Below, one piece after another: positions 46,930-59,775 of a DNA stretch of 64,000 bases. Origin of the DNA: Helichrysum umbraculigerum (lineage: Eukaryota; Streptophyta; Magnoliopsida; Asterales; Asteraceae); contig CATIUR010000005.1 in NCBI GenBank assembly GCA_949592205.1, positions 26,739,679 through 26,803,678 of the forward strand. Reading direction: 5' to 3'. Position 1 is the first letter of the stretch; every line of letters begins with the position of its first letter. The notes beneath the pieces were generated by a model. That model was given only the letters and a program-made list of their open reading frames with translations, did no database searches and had not been told where the DNA came from. The position numbers were made by a program, and so were the translations under genes.

Positions 46930-47345
46930 TCAATGGGCACGGGACAGTGTTACTGTTCATAAGGAATTTCGATTCCGTCCCCTGCACTTTCAACTAATAT
47001 TTAATTTAAACCCTCATATTTAGTTATAGCTTCTACCCTTACATATTCAACTAATATTTAATTTAAACCTTCATTTTTAGTCATATTACATATTTTGCCT
47101 CCTACATATTGAATTAATGTTTAAATTAAACACTCATCTTTAACATGTTACATATCAACAATTTTTTAACTTTGCTAACTCTTATCATAATTAGTAATTA
47201 CTATACATATACTCAATGGGCGAAGTGTTTTTACTGTTCATAATGGATGAAGTGTTTTTATTGTTCATTTTAAAATTTTATTTCTACCCCCTTCACTTTT
47301 AACTAATATTTAATTTAGACCCTCATCTTTAATGATATTACAGAT
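46930..47345. repeat. Direct repeats around AACTAATATTTAATTTAAAC
   Basis: The word AACTAATATTTAATTTARAC with following CCYTCATNTTTA occurs near 46990, 47049, a variant near 47110, and 47299. The left block (CAATGGGCACGG ... GTTACTGTTCATAA) recurs at 47214 (CAATGGGCGAAG ... TTTACTGTTCATAA). It is a partly duplicated unclassified repeat. Confidence 0.65.
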
Positions 47346-47485
47346 TATAAATTCTTTTTATTTTGTTACTCTAATAAAGTTGAGTAAATAAATAAGGTAA
47401 ATGACTCATCCTAATTTTGTAATATTCTTTTCTTTTTTCTTTCTTAGTGAACTTTTTTTTTTCTTTTAGTAGTTGATTAGATATA

Positions 47486-47684
47486 CTTCCTCCGTCCCAT
47501 TTAAAATGTCCACTTTGACTTTGCATGTAGTTTTAGGATTCTCCACTAACTACAATTTTCACCAATCAAATATTAAATCTACCGACTAAACTCTTTTTTG
47601 ATTGGTTAAATATTAAAGTGGACAATTATAATGGGACATCACAAAATAGTAACGTGAGCATTTTAAATGGGAAAGATGTAGTAG
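47486..47684. mobile_element. Stowaway MITE, decayed
   Basis: The left end CTTCCTCCGTCCCATT is well kept and the right end GGGAAAGATGTAGTAG is eroded. It is bounded by TA. The interior matches the copy at 46689-46884. Confidence 0.8.
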
Positions 47685-48042
47685 TATACCATTGTAATAA
47701 AATATTTTGTTACTCATATTAAATGTGTTAAACGATCGACGAATTTTTTTTCAAATTATATCGCATTATTTTTTCAATAATCCTTGTTAATATCAATATT
47801 TATAAAATAAAAATATAAATAACGGTAATTATTTTTTTTAAGAAAGTGACAGAATTTTCAGTTCACTCTGCGCGCACATTCTTGACAATAATAACAAACT
47901 CAATAACTTTCCACCGTCCGATTTATATATCTATCTCTCTATATCTACATGCTATCACTACTGCTCATTTATTCTCTTTCCTCAACGGCCTACTACTACT
48001 ACCATACTACTCTTTTGGTCCCGAGACAAAAAAAACTGTTAC

Positions 48043-49250
48043 ATGATGGATAGTAAAAAAAGATGCACAATCGCCGATCAGATTTCAGCTTCACAATCAC
48101 ACGCCGGCGTACGGCGGAACAGAGATACTGATATCGCAAGCTCCAGTTCTGATAAGAAACGAAAATTTGATCATCGAGATCACGAGAATGTAATTCAGCT
48201 GGAAAATCATTGCCGGAGTGAAATCGAGCCGGATAATGTAGTTTTTCCGGCGGAGTCCGGTAGCTGTGATCATGTTTCCTCGTCTTCGTGTTTCGTAAAT
48301 AATTCCAGCTCAGATCTGAAGGTAAAATTCAAAATTCTATAGATACATATAAGTTGTACCGATACTCATAATTAAAACTGATAATGTTAATTATTGTCGA
48401 TAAATTATGTGAATAATATAATGTCAAATTCAAATTATTATGAATGTATATACGCTTCGTTTCAGTAATAATGCTTTAAAAAATTAGAGAGAAATAAAAT
48501 TTTGTTTTCTTAGCTTTGAACACAATTGTAATTTATTATTACTAAGTAATTAATTAATGATATGAATATGAATGTTTAATTACAGGCGGAGCTTCGTTTC
48601 GAATCTGAAACCTCCATGTGTAGCAATGACGGTTTCAGGTTAACTATTTATTCCTTTTAATTTTTGTTAAATTTTCTTAATCAATTTGAATTCCGAAACT
48701 GATAATTAATTAAATTCTATATGAACTCTTAATTTCTGTTATCACTTCATATTCTCTATAAAATCAGCTGTATTATTTTTTCATTTCATGTGTACGTAAT
48801 TTTCAGTAAAGAGACTAGCGCATCAAGTGAAATTTGTTTAGATTCAGACGCAATGGAGTCATCTTCAACGTTGAAGAAAAAACCGAGTGCAAAATCGGCT
48901 GCTGCTTCCTGTCGTAAACCGGTAACAGTGTCGAATTGTCCTACGGCAGCTGAGATCGACGAGTTTTTCTCGATAGCTGAAAAGAAGGAACAAATACAAT
49001 TCATGGACAAGTAAGTAAAAAGGTCTACAAATTATGCACGTTCTAAACTACTGTTGATCGAATGAATGATATATTATTACGGAGTATATCCTATTAACAG
49101 ATTGATCATATATCAAACAGTACGATTATATAATTATACCATACGAAGTACTTATATTAATCATGTTGTTGATTGATCAGGTACAATTATGATATCGTGA
49201 ATGACGTACCGATGGAAGGTAGGTACCAGTGGGTTAGATTAAAGCCATAA
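48043..49250 (+). CDS. KRP/ICK cyclin-dependent kinase inhibitor (4 exons)
   Basis: Nuclear inhibitor of CDK-cyclin complexes that restrains the G1/S transition and endoreduplication. Exons 48043-48321, 48586-48638, 48807-49010 and 49181-49250 join in frame at GT-AG sites to 606 nt, 201 residues, typical for KRPs. The conserved part is the C-terminal CDK/cyclin-binding domain, residues about 156-201: PTAAEIDEFFSIAEKKEQ, then KYNYDIVNDVPMEGRYQWV and RLKP at the end, the plant counterpart of the p27Kip1 inhibitory region. The last exon, from codon 179, encodes the GRYQWVRL tail and is too short to show as an ORF of its own. The N-terminal half is low-complexity, Ser-rich and acidic, with a basic KKRKF at 38-42 that may be a nuclear signal. 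ATG 48046 is an equally possible start (MMD). The subfamily member cannot be told, so no numbered symbol is given. Confidence 0.93.
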
Positions 49251-50597
49251 CTGTACCAGCTGCAAGCAAATGAACATGAACTTCGTATAACTGCTATTAA
49301 TAATTATTGCAAGTATTTTTCTTACTGTCACTAATTTAGTGATCTTCAGTTTGTTTAAGATTATGGCAGTAACAGTTGGGGAAATATTGCGTACAATATT
49401 ATACAGTATATAGTTTGTGTATAGGTAGATCAATTTCTGACTATGTGTAAAAGAGCTTTAATTAATTTTCATTGATTTGTGTACTACGACATACTCCTAT
49501 TAGAAACTTCTTCTGCAACAAAAATATAACTATCACTATTGACACACTGGCCTGCACTACTGCTACTAGACATCACAGTGTCAGTAAATTTTTGTGGGGT
49601 ACTGTGTAATTTTTCATTTGTTAAATAGACATAGGGATTTGAGCCCACACTTTTAACGTAGTACTATAGTGCCTGAAACTACCACATGCGGTACCATCTA
49701 TTTTTCTTCGTACACCACTGAATATATTTTGACAGCTATAGCGCCGAGAAAAAATGATGGTATACGAATTGTTGCCCTATAACATATGGGATAATATTCA
49801 AGATAAATGTTTGCATTTGTCCTTTTTTAAAACTCTTTGTGTTGTTAGTATATAAATCAATTGTAGTTAACCTAGTGCATGTCATACATCAATATAAGAT
49901 GAGTTTATATATTAGAAGTCTTATCTAAATAGTGTATGATTTCCCCCAAAGAGAATATAGATGGAAAGTGGTATCTTGATCATGCTTCTATCCACATGAA
50001 AACAAATTATTCCATATTGGAGAAGGGTCCCTGCATCTATCATAAATTGGGCACGTTGATGTACTACTTTTGTTTTCTTCACTATAAGATGAATCTTATA
50101 AATGCATACTAGTTGTGTGTTGTATGCATTATAAAGTGTGACCCGGCCCGTTGTACATAGTTTATGTTTTTCTCTTAAAAGATGGACCAGAAATATGCAT
50201 GTTTATTATGTTCAAAGATGCATATTATAGTGTGAAGGCTAAAGGGAGTTGTTGGTGATCACTTGAAATGACAAAAGGGGGCTTTATGTAATTTCAAGAT
50301 CACACCTTTTGCATTTTGAGTGACTTATCTTGCTTTTACATTGGTACGTACCTTTTTGGTACAAATGGCTTTATCTAAAGTTGTAGTTATATTACCATTT
50401 TATTATTATTATTAATATATATATTAAATTAAATATTACTACTATACCTTCTTATCCTCTTAGTTTGACTTTGATAGAAAATTACTAGTATTTGTCCACC
50501 ACTCCATAAAAGGCCGATGTACAAGTGTACGTTGAAGATAGTAATGGAATTCCGATCCATAAATCCTTATAGTGGAAGCAACTCATTCTCTTAGTAG
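49251..50597. other. Intergenic, 3' flank of the KRP gene
   Basis: AT-rich sequence with no convincing ORF or transposon ends. It ends at the 5-bp duplication of the next element. Confidence 0.4.
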
Positions 50598-50602
50598 GAT
50601 TC

Positions 50603-51085
50603 TGTTGAGACGTGTGAATAATCGAACAAACGAAAGTTGAAACGGAGTTAAGAATTGGTCACGTGACCTTAGCTTAACATATTAAATGGTTTTTGCCCAT
50701 AGTGGAATATCACGTGCATGGGATGGTTTGTTTTTACAAGACTCGCAAAGAAAGTTAAATTGAAGTCGGTTGCGATAGTTCCCACGAAGTATTAATTTTC
50801 TTTTGCACGAGTTATATAATGTACCCTATTATTGTAAAAACCTTAAGCCATGAAAATATAACAAAAGAAGAACTCTCTCGGTTTGGCCCCGTGGACTAAA
50901 CCAGTCTCCAAGTTGGAGATTGGACATAACCACGTTAAAATCCTTGTGTCGTTTACATTATCGTTTCGCATTTATTTATCTTGTTTGCTTGTTAATTGCT
51001 TTGTTAGCGATTTGGTTATTCGTTTATTGTTGTGGGTATAATTGTGTTCAATTATGCGCGTTGTTTGGGTCCTAAATTCCTAACA
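50603..51085 (+). repeat. Left LTR, 483 bp
   Basis: Matches 53006-53488 with about seven substitutions. Confidence 0.92.
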
Positions 51086-51087
51086 AC

Positions 51088-51098
51088 TGGTATCAGAG
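51088..51098 (+). other. Primer binding site (initiator tRNA-Met)
   Basis: TGGTATCAGAG two bases after the left LTR. Confidence 0.85.
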
Positions 51099-53005
51099 AT
51101 CAAGGTTGAGCGATTAAGAACAATGGCGGATGAAAGCACGATCAAGATGGATTGTTGATGGTTAGGGTTTTACTGAAAGATGGAGAGCTAGGGTTATTCT
51201 GGCCAGATAATCATAGTGGATCCAGATTCGGTTGAAGATAATCATATGGGGAAACGATTGAAAACGATGCGGTTTTAGGATTTGTTTGCAACATGTGATC
51301 GAAATCGATAGGCTCGTTTTTTGTGTTAGATCGCGACGAACTCGAAGAGTTGTTTTCGGTTTGAACAAGATTAGGGTTTTATCTGGTGGGTTGTGACGTG
51401 ACGACACGGCAGGAGGCCGATTACGTTATGACAGTGATTGTTCGCGGTGGTAATGGAGTCGGTGATTGGGTTTCGATTAATGGTTTGTTGCGGAGAGAGA
51501 TTTTGGGATCCGGGTTTTGGATTCGAGTTTACCATTCTTTGCGATCCCGTGCAAAAGAATAGATGAACGTTATCAAACTTGAGGTTTGATGGTGCGAGTG
51601 TAGGGACGTGATGTCCCAGGAATTTCATTGATACGGACTAGGTTATTCAAAGATGTGAGGTTTGTTACGGTGCTCAAGAGGATGGTTTTCTCGGTTGGGT
51701 AGATGGGTAATAAGCGGTACCACATCCGTTTTGGTAATCGACAGTGATAGGTGTCAGAGGGAGTTTTGTTTTCGCTCGCGGGTTGAAAAGGGAGACCATG
51801 ATTTTGGTCGAGTATTCCATGTTCTTGGAATGATTAGGCGGGTTAGAGCTACTACTCTTGAAGATATTGGTTGTAGAAGATGTTGGATAGAACGCATTCG
51901 ACTGGGCTTGGTTATTGTTGATGTTGGTTCAACGATAGAGCGATTCTTCTTGAGGAATCAATTGGAAATCTTCAAGTGGGTTAGAGGCGGATAACTGTGT
52001 AAGTTCTAATGTTTAAGCTTTCGGAGATTGTTGAGAGTGTCGGGAACTCTTGGGAGTTTGTTAACCGGTGGAAGTATCGAAGCTAGTGGGAGTTTGACAA
52101 CTAGTGGGAGCTTTGGAGATTGTTGTGCAACTGTTGGATCTTAGTTTCTACATGTTTAGTGTGCGGATTCCGGATAACACTAGAGCATTCGAATCTTCAT
52201 TTTTTTTACTCTCCAATGGCAAAGAAATTTGCGACTGACCGTGGGTTATGAACCGAAGTCTTCTCATATAGCCGCGATTGTTATTTTAATTCGTACAGTG
52301 GGAGCGAGCTGAGGGGGAGAAGATGTGTTCATACAAATCATAGCTATGTATTTGGGTCGGTGTACCAGCGGGAAAGTGAAAGTTTGTAATGTAGGTTTTC
52401 AAGGTTTTGACTGCGTTCTCACGGGTAAACCTTGATGATAATCAACGGGTTTGTTCTATCGGCGATTTTCTGATTGTTGGGAAGGAAAATCGGATGAACG
52501 AAATTATGTACGGGTTGGTCGTTGACATGTCGGTGGCAAGATTCGATGTGGCTGTATCGACGAATTGAAGAAGCGGTTGTCTTCTTGATAGAATCTTGTG
52601 GTTGAAGTCGTTGCACACTTCAACGCATCTTCTTGGGCTAGAAGATGGTGGTGCGGATAACCGGAGAGTGGTCCCAGTTTAGTAGTGGTGTTCAATTAGC
52701 TTTGTATATCGAAAGTCTTCCGATTCTGTGAGATCAGGCAAGCGTGTCCCGGATGGTTTTCCGGCGGTATTGGTTGAGCTAAGAACAAGGTGTTGCTAAA
52801 GGGGCGTCAAAGGTGTTGTCTTATTCCTAGTTTCAATACGTGTAGTTGAAGAGCTTTTTTTATCGAAAGTCTATCTAACTCGAGTTTAGTTAGTGTGCGT
52901 GTTCCAATTGGTATTGGCGGTATGGAGAGGCGGATTCGACTTGATTGAAATGGAATTATTGAGGGTTTAATAATTTTGGGTTTGTCCGATCTTCAAGTGG
53001 GAGAT

Positions 53006-53488
53006 TGTTGAGACGTGTGAATAATCGAACAAACGAAAGTTGAAACGGAGTTAAGAATTGGTCACGTGACCTTAGCTTAACATATTAAATGGTTTTTGCC
53101 CATAGTGGAATATCACGTGCATGGGATGGTTTGTTTTTACAAGACTTGCAAAGAAAGTTAAATTGAAGTCGGCTGCGATAGTTCCCACGAAGTATTAATT
53201 TTCTTTTGCACGAGTTATGTAATGTACCCTATTATTGTAAAAACCCTAAGCCATGAAAATATAACAAAAGAAGAACTCTCTCGGTTTGGCCCCGTGGACT
53301 AAACCAGTCTCCAAGTTGGAGATCGGACATAACCACTTTAAAATCCTTGTGTCGTTTACATTATCGTTTCGCATTTATTTATCTTGTTTGCTTGTTAATT
53401 GCTTTATTAGCGATTTGGTTATTCGTTTATTGTTGTGGGTATAATTGTGTTCAATTATGCGCGTTGTTTGGGTCCTAAATTCCTAACA
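53006..53488 (+). repeat. Right LTR, 483 bp
   Basis: Preceded by the purine-rich AAGTGGGAGAT. Confidence 0.92.
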
Positions 53489-53493
53489 GATTC

Positions 53494-54085
53494 TTTGCAA
53501 ACGTTTCTATAAAGCAACTCGCTATAATTTGCATATATATCAAAACCGGCCAATTTGTAATAATCTACTTGTGTAGAAATATTCAAACAAACAACTACTC
53601 CATCAATCTCATTCAAAGTGTCCACATTACTATTTTGTTCTAAATAAGTGTCTATTTTCATGTTTCACCCAATCGAAAAAGATTTTAATTAATGGGTAAA
53701 TATGTTATTTGATCGGTGAAAAGAATAATTCATTTTCATGTTTCACCCGATCGATAACCGATCCATTACAACAAATTGTTCATGTATTTATCAAAATAAA
53801 AAAGAAAATAAGAATTTACATAAAAGTAGACTACGAAAGAATTGAACAAAGAGAAGTGGATATGATAGATGATACACGTGTGGGAGTGTGGTGTTTTGAG
53901 ATCGATTGATCGTAATGCTTCGGATCTGATGCTGTTACTTTTTTAAATCACGGCTGCTAGAAAGAGAGAATGTTGCGCGCTTTGCCTTTTCATCTATCCA
54001 AGAAACCCTCACTCAATCACGTTCTTGATTAATCTTCGATTATTATTTTTTATTCATTTCATTTTCTATAATTTGTCAACGTACG
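53494..54085. other. Intergenic with a Stowaway-like relic
   Basis: Near 53598-53660 the words CTCCATCAATCTCATT, CCACATTACTATTTTG and AAATAAGTGTC are those of the Stowaway family seen at 46689 and 47486, but no intact right end remains. Nothing else is seen. Confidence 0.45.
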
Positions 54086-54089
54086 TCAT

Positions 54090-54890
54090 TATATTTGATT
54101 TCCGTTCAAGCATATTTCGGCTTGAGTGCGGTTTGGGGGAATCACCTCTTTACACTGCACTAGTGTCGTAATCCGGATCGAGATAGTTCTCACCGAGGGT
54201 GGTAAAGGATGATCGAATACCCATCTAGGGAGATGGGGTTTTGGAGGTGGAGGAAGCCTAGGGAGGCTACACACAATCTGTGTGTAATTGTGTGAGAGGT
54301 TGTGTGGATGATTTAGGGTTTGTACCCTTATATAGGGGGAAGGGGTGGCCCAATAAGAAGGGCCCATGGGCTAAGCCATGTGAAAGCCCAAAGTCGTGGG
54401 TACACTATCAAGTCCCCCAAGTTCGGTATGATATGTTCATACATGTCGTGTCGAACTTATTTAGTACGTCGCTACCTGCAACCTAACAAAGATGTCAACC
54501 ATAGAGGTAATGGGATTACGAAACAATCGAGCACCAAGGGACTAAGCAGAACTCCCTAATCAAGTTGGTAAGACAAGCCATGAGCTCTAAATGAGCAGAG
54601 CTAGGGCATGACTTAAGACAAACTGCGAAGACACGTTGAGCTCTAAACGAGCAGAGTCCGAGTATGGCTCCGGGACAAGCTGCTCACACAAGCGAAGCTC
54701 GGAGCGAGCTGCTGAGATGGGGTGAGTTCTAAACGAGAGTCCGAGCAATGCTCTAAATAGGACAAAGCTGTCGAGATGAGCACTGTAGCCTTGACACGGA
54801 AATATGCCAAAAGGACCCGCAAACGGTCGGCGAACATACTAGCAATGTAGTTCGTCAAAAGAAACGCAAGAGATATTCCTTGCAAAGTAA
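54090..54890. repeat. Unclassified repeat-like sequence, possible LTR fragment
   Basis: A GC-richer block. It has CCCTTATATAGGGGG (a TATA-like word inside a near palindrome, about 54327), followed by GGCCCAATAAGAAGGGCCCAT, and then diverged repeats of GAGCTCTAAAYGAGCAGAG (about 54580, 54635 and 54725). Style suggests an LTR or other transposon piece; no termini or target duplication found. Confidence 0.45.
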
Positions 54891-55168
54891 TTTTGAAGGG
54901 ATGACGGATAGTACATCATCAATTTCTATAAATCCAAACATACTTAGATTATATTGATTAATTAATCATGCTTGTCAACCTATAAACAAAATAATTTTAT
55001 CATTGTTTGTAAACACTGATTACTTATAGTACATGGTTCATCTACACTAGACCACTAATTAATCAAGATCATATCGTCTCATGTTATGCAAGGTTTATCT
55101 CATTTTATGGGACGTTGATTCCATATAATCAAAATTAGAGGCGTGGTAAATTTAGACCCATTAGTTAT
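54891..55168. other. Intergenic, no recognisable feature
   Basis: AT-rich; nothing recognised. Confidence 0.4.
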
Positions 55169-55173
55169 TTATG

Positions 55174-57230
55174 TGTAACACCCAGATTTCGGGTCTATAA
55201 ATTTATAGTATTTTATTTAGTTTTAAATGGTTATTTAAAGAAATGGGAAATGATTTATATTTGGTTTGTTTGAAAATAAATAGGTAAAAGAGTCACAGGA
55301 TTTATTGTGACTAATAAAATTGTACTTGTTTTAAATAGTTGAACCTGAAGGTAAAATAAAAACATTTTGTCTCGCGGGTATTTTCGGGTTCCAGACAATA
55401 GGACTAGAAGGGGATAAAAATTACATTGTTTTAAAAAGTGGAGTCGGTTTAAAAAATGAGGAGACCGACTTATTTCTTCTTAATTCTTCTAAAACCTTCT
55501 CATTTGTTCAAAACTCTTTCAAAGTTCCTTTAAACCATTTCAATAAAATCAAAGGAAATTAGCAACGAACTTGTGTGGATTCAAGTGTAAGGAAATCAGA
55601 TTATCATCATTACTATCATCATCTTACTACCACTCAATTTGTAAGTATTTTGGTGTTCATTTATTATAAACTTGATTTTATTGTAAATAATAGGGTTTAT
55701 GATTTAGGTATAAAATTGTTAGAAAGATTGTTTGCTACTGATTATAAGTTGTTATTGATGATTATATGAAGCTATTATACAAGATTTGTTTGTGTTCTTG
55801 AAGGTTGTATTGATTTAGGCATAAATTGGGTATATAATAATTTTGTGTGTAATATGTGTTTGAATATTATTGTATGATGATATTTAGTGTTACTTGAGTT
55901 ATTAGAAGCATTAGAATTGAGTTTGAAGCAGTTTTGATGGTTAAAAATTGGATTAAGTTCATGCAGTAGCAGATGGGCTCGAGTTGCAGGTCTGTTGTAC
56001 CTGCAGAGGTCGCAACGCGACCTAGTTACAATCGTCACACGATTATTCATAGATCGCGACGCGATTCTTGGGATATCGCGACGCGATTTAGGCTGGTTCA
56101 GTTAAGACTTGTTATTGATATAGTGTTATAAAGAGAAGTAATAACCTGTCTTGATTATATTATAGAACTTATAGTTATTTAAATAATTATGATGATAATT
56201 TGAAATGAGGTTAGAGGTTATAAGCTTGCTTAGTACAATTGAATACTTATGATCTAATATGATTAATGTTTAACATTTTGAGTATTGCGTGTGTGATGAC
56301 TTGATAAATACTTAGTTGTAATGTGACTAGAGATATTATGTTGATTATATTAAGTCTTATGAAACTTGAATGAGTTACTAATTTAGTGTTCTGTTGTATT
56401 CTCAGATAATCAGAAGGAAACTCAGTGATATAAGACTACTGAGTTGAAGACTGGGAATTTTGGTGAGTGGTAACCGTATTCTTCGGTTCAACCCAGTTGT
56501 AACAAGTTTGGTTACAACGGGTGAACATATATTGTTATTGGTATTGACTGTTTAGTCATTTGGATTATTGTTAATATTGTTGATTGGTTGTTTATATTTT
56601 ATAATGGCATGATTACTGTGAAATATGTGATTCTTGGCCACTGGGCATATGTGTATTAATGAGAGGTCAACATTGGTTGGGTTTGGTGCTATTGTTTGAC
56701 TGGCGGGGTTTCTGATACACATCGTTGATGGATGAACCCTAGTAAGTGAAAATAGCTTCAAACTATCGGTAAATCACTGTGATGGCATACCAGTGGTTTA
56801 AGATGTTCTTGTGATGGCATACCAATAACCGCCGGTCCTCTTTGTTGTTGTGTGTTTATATTTATTTGTTGTAAGATTTGTTGTGTCTGGATTGAACTGT
56901 CGGATACAGTTCCATTCACTTAGCTGTGAGCTAATCCCACCATGTTTAACATTTTGCAGGTTTTGGTTAAGTTATGGATCGGGCTTATGGATAATAGATG
57001 GGGTGTTTGACTATGACCGCGCCTACGCTGATCTTTTGAAAAATTAAAGTCATATTTTGGTAGTTGATATAACACCGGTCTTAAGTAAATGGTTTTGTAA
57101 TAAGATATGTATAAGTGTGATGTTTGAAACTTGCTACATTTTGATATATGTAAATATGATATCTAAGTAAGGGACTTGCTTCCGATGTTTATTAATATAA
57201 TATATGTTTGTTAAAAAGCGGGGTGTTATA
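55174..57230 (+). mobile_element. Solo LTR, Tekay-like Ty3/gypsy family, 2057 bp
   Basis: Starts TGTAACACCCAG and ends CGGGGTGTTATA, with a perfect 5-bp duplication TTATG (55169-55173 and 57231-57235). It aligns by eye with the solo LTR at 586-2652 and more distantly with the LTRs at 19714 and 25942. No internal region, so it is a solo LTR. Confidence 0.92.
56009..56092 (+). repeat. Hairpin cluster GGTCGC/GCGACC, AATCG/CGATT, ATCGCG/CGCGAT
   Basis: Consecutive hairpins about 0.84-0.92 kb from the LTR start: GGTCGC-AAC-GCGACC, AATCG-TCACA-CGATT, then two of ATCGCG-A-CGCGAT. The position corresponds to the GAACGCGATCC array of the related LTR at 586-2652, but the words differ. Confidence 0.8.
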
Positions 57231-57235
57231 TTATG

Positions 57236-57705
57236 GGTTTAGTTGATTAATATTTATCAGGTGATGGGTATGTTGTGCCTCCCTCTATTTTTTTGATAGG
57301 TTTATATGGGTATGTTATATAACCTTAATTGTATAACAATTAACCAATGGGTGTAGGGGCTAACGGGTAAACTTTTTTATAAACACCTCATTTTTATTTT
57401 TTTTTTCATTTTTCACTCAAATAAAAAAAAATTGGCGGAAACCCGATGGGTAAACACAACTCGAGTCACGATTGACCCGGACCCGTTTAGACCCGTCATC
57501 CTAAATGACCCATCTAAACTCGGACCCATTTAAACTCAAACCTAACTAGACCTGTGACCCAACCCGATTCGACCCAATCATTTTACCCCTTATAATCAAA
57601 ATGGATTGTTTGTGTACAATCATTTCCTATGATACTAATAGCTGTAATGATTCATTTCTTTTTCAATCTTAAAGTATATAAATGTTTTGGAAAAAAGAAT
57701 ATTAT
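57236..57705. other. GACCCG-rich MITE-like relic
   Basis: Words such as GATGGGTA, CTAACGGGTAAAC, GACCCGGACCCGTTTAGACC and AACCCGATTCGACCC match the hAT MITE families of the window. No termini or duplication could be set. Confidence 0.4.
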
Positions 57706-58548
57706 ATATCTGTAACACCCCAAGTTTCAGGATTTTAATTTCATACGCGGATATAATAGTTATTATGAAGTATGGTTATTTAAATAATATGATATAATAG
57801 AAAACGTAAATAGGTTTCTTAGTTCCAGACTGTGTAAATTAAAAGAAGTAAGGTATAATATATGTATGTGTGTGGTTTCTCTTTACTTCTCTCATATATT
57901 CCAGAAATTAAAACATGGAGGAACCAAAAATCGCAGAAGCCCTAAACCCTTATCAAATCTTCAATCAAAACATCAATTCAAGCTTCTAATCTACAAATCA
58001 TCACCTCCTTTATCACTCTTAATCATTGTAAGTGTTGATTTCTTCATGTTTAACCTAGTTCTTGGGGGTTTCAAGGGTTTGGTAAAATTAGTGATTTCAA
58101 ATACGAAATCAGGGTTTCAAATTGTTAGAATTGTTGTTTATTAGTGTTTATAAGCTTAGTAGTAATCACATAACAAGTTAAAAGTGATGAATTAATCATT
58201 AGTGTTCTTGAATGATTTCTATGGTTTTACCAAATCTTTGTGTTATGATGTTAATTAACTAGAAATATGATTAATGATGTTAATAGAATATGAAAATGAA
58301 GTTAGTAGTGATTATGAATGGTTAAGAATATAACTTTGGTTAGTTAGTAAGGAATTTGCTAAACTAATCAAAGTGGGGGAGTAATCACATGTGGTTAATA
58401 GTTTAAATTGATGATGTATGTGTTCTAAATATGTTGTATATGATTATGTGTTATGATAGGTGCTAAGGAGTTGGATTAATCATTGTGGTCATACTTTGTA
58501 ATTCAATAATCAAGAGTTAAGGTAAGTATTATAGGAATTGATCAAGTA

Positions 58549-58738
58549 ATGATTGTATGTGTTTCCGGATTGCTTCCGAGCAACAGGATTATACAATCAT
58601 GTGGAAGTTAATTGTAATTCCTTGTTTCTAATTGTGAATAATTGTGTTAAGTATATGAATGGTTGTATGTGTTTCCGGATTGCTTCCGAGCAAGAGGATC
58701 ATACAATCAAGTGGAAGTAACTTGTTTCTAATGATTGA
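58549..58738 (+). repeat. Duplicated hairpin unit in the solo LTR
   Basis: GATTGTATGTGTTTCCGG, GATTGCTTCCGAGCAA and ATACAATC form a hairpin (outer arms GATTGTAT/ATACAATC, inner TCCGG-rich part). The block occurs twice, starting about 58551 and 58667, with small changes. Confidence 0.8.
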
Positions 58739-59775
58739 TTATGTGGATGGGCAATAATGTAGAGATTAGCTAGCGATGCTATCATAGACTTGTTTCTTGT
58801 GCTTGGTATCTATTTCGACATGATTTGGTGCCTTGCATCCTTATTTCTTATGGTCGCGGATCCACATAGTGTTAAATCTCTACATATTATGCCGATATTT
58901 ATTTGTGTAAGAGTTTGTGTTATTGTGTATAATGTTGAGGATTACTTGGTTGATTGCCTATATGCTCACTAAGCATGTGTGCTTAGTCTTTCAAGTGTTT
59001 CATGTTTCAGGTGATTTTGGAATAAGGGAAGGAAAGGAGGTTAAGAAATGATAGCGTGGATTGCTTGCTAGTTAGTGAGTGCAAGTTTCTTTCTTTGAAT
59101 TATCATTTTGTATAAAGCTTGTGTAATACGCCCAAAGGTTGTTTTGAAAGTTAAACAAGATGTTATGGGTTTGTTTTAAAATGTATGTTGACTTTGAAAG
59201 TCAACCATGATGTAAAATGTGTGTTCATATTTTGTAAAACTTTGAGGCTAAGTGCTTAAATATAGTATGGGTTGCACACATGTAGTTTGTGATTGGTTGG
59301 TCAAAATTAGAGTTGACATATAGTCAACTACGTTGGAAATAGTCAAACATGTGTAAATGAGTAGTGGTTTGGGGTAAATTGGGGTTAGAATGTTAAACGG
59401 GTCAAAAAGTGTCAAAACGGGTCATTAAAACGCCATGGTGCTAATTCTAAATGAGTTAGTGTTATGGTGCCTTTGTTTGGTGCTTTAAGTTTGCTTTAGT
59501 ATGCTAAATAAGTGTGCAAAAGCGCTTGGTCAGATTGGAAGTAGTTTGTGTTTTGATGTGTTGAGTAAAAGTGTTTAAAATGGTCGAAAACTAGTCATAC
59601 GTCCAAATCTTGCGTTTTGGCGAAATTTGAAAAAGTATAAATAGGGAAATGTTTATTTTAATGATATAAAGGTGCCTGCAAATTTCCAGGGTCTAAGTCA
59701 TTACGGTTTAAAACTTATGCGCGATTGAAATTGGTCAAAAGTTAAAGTTTTGCAGGTTGCTGAATTTGGCCTTGG

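Larger units (their letters stand above)
50603..53488 (+). mobile_element. Non-autonomous LTR retrotransposon with 483-bp LTRs (copia-like style)
   Basis: LTRs 50603-51085 and 53006-53488, each 483 bp, start TGTTGAGACGTG and end AAATTCCTAACA, with a perfect 5-bp duplication GATTC (50598-50602 and 53489-53493). An iMet primer site lies just inside the left LTR, and CAAGTGGGAGAT, a copia-style polypurine tract, ends the interior. The 1.92-kb interior has no gag or pol ORF. The LTRs differ at about seven positions (about 1.4%). The superfamily is inferred from TGTTG..CAACA-like ends and the polypurine style. Confidence 0.92.
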
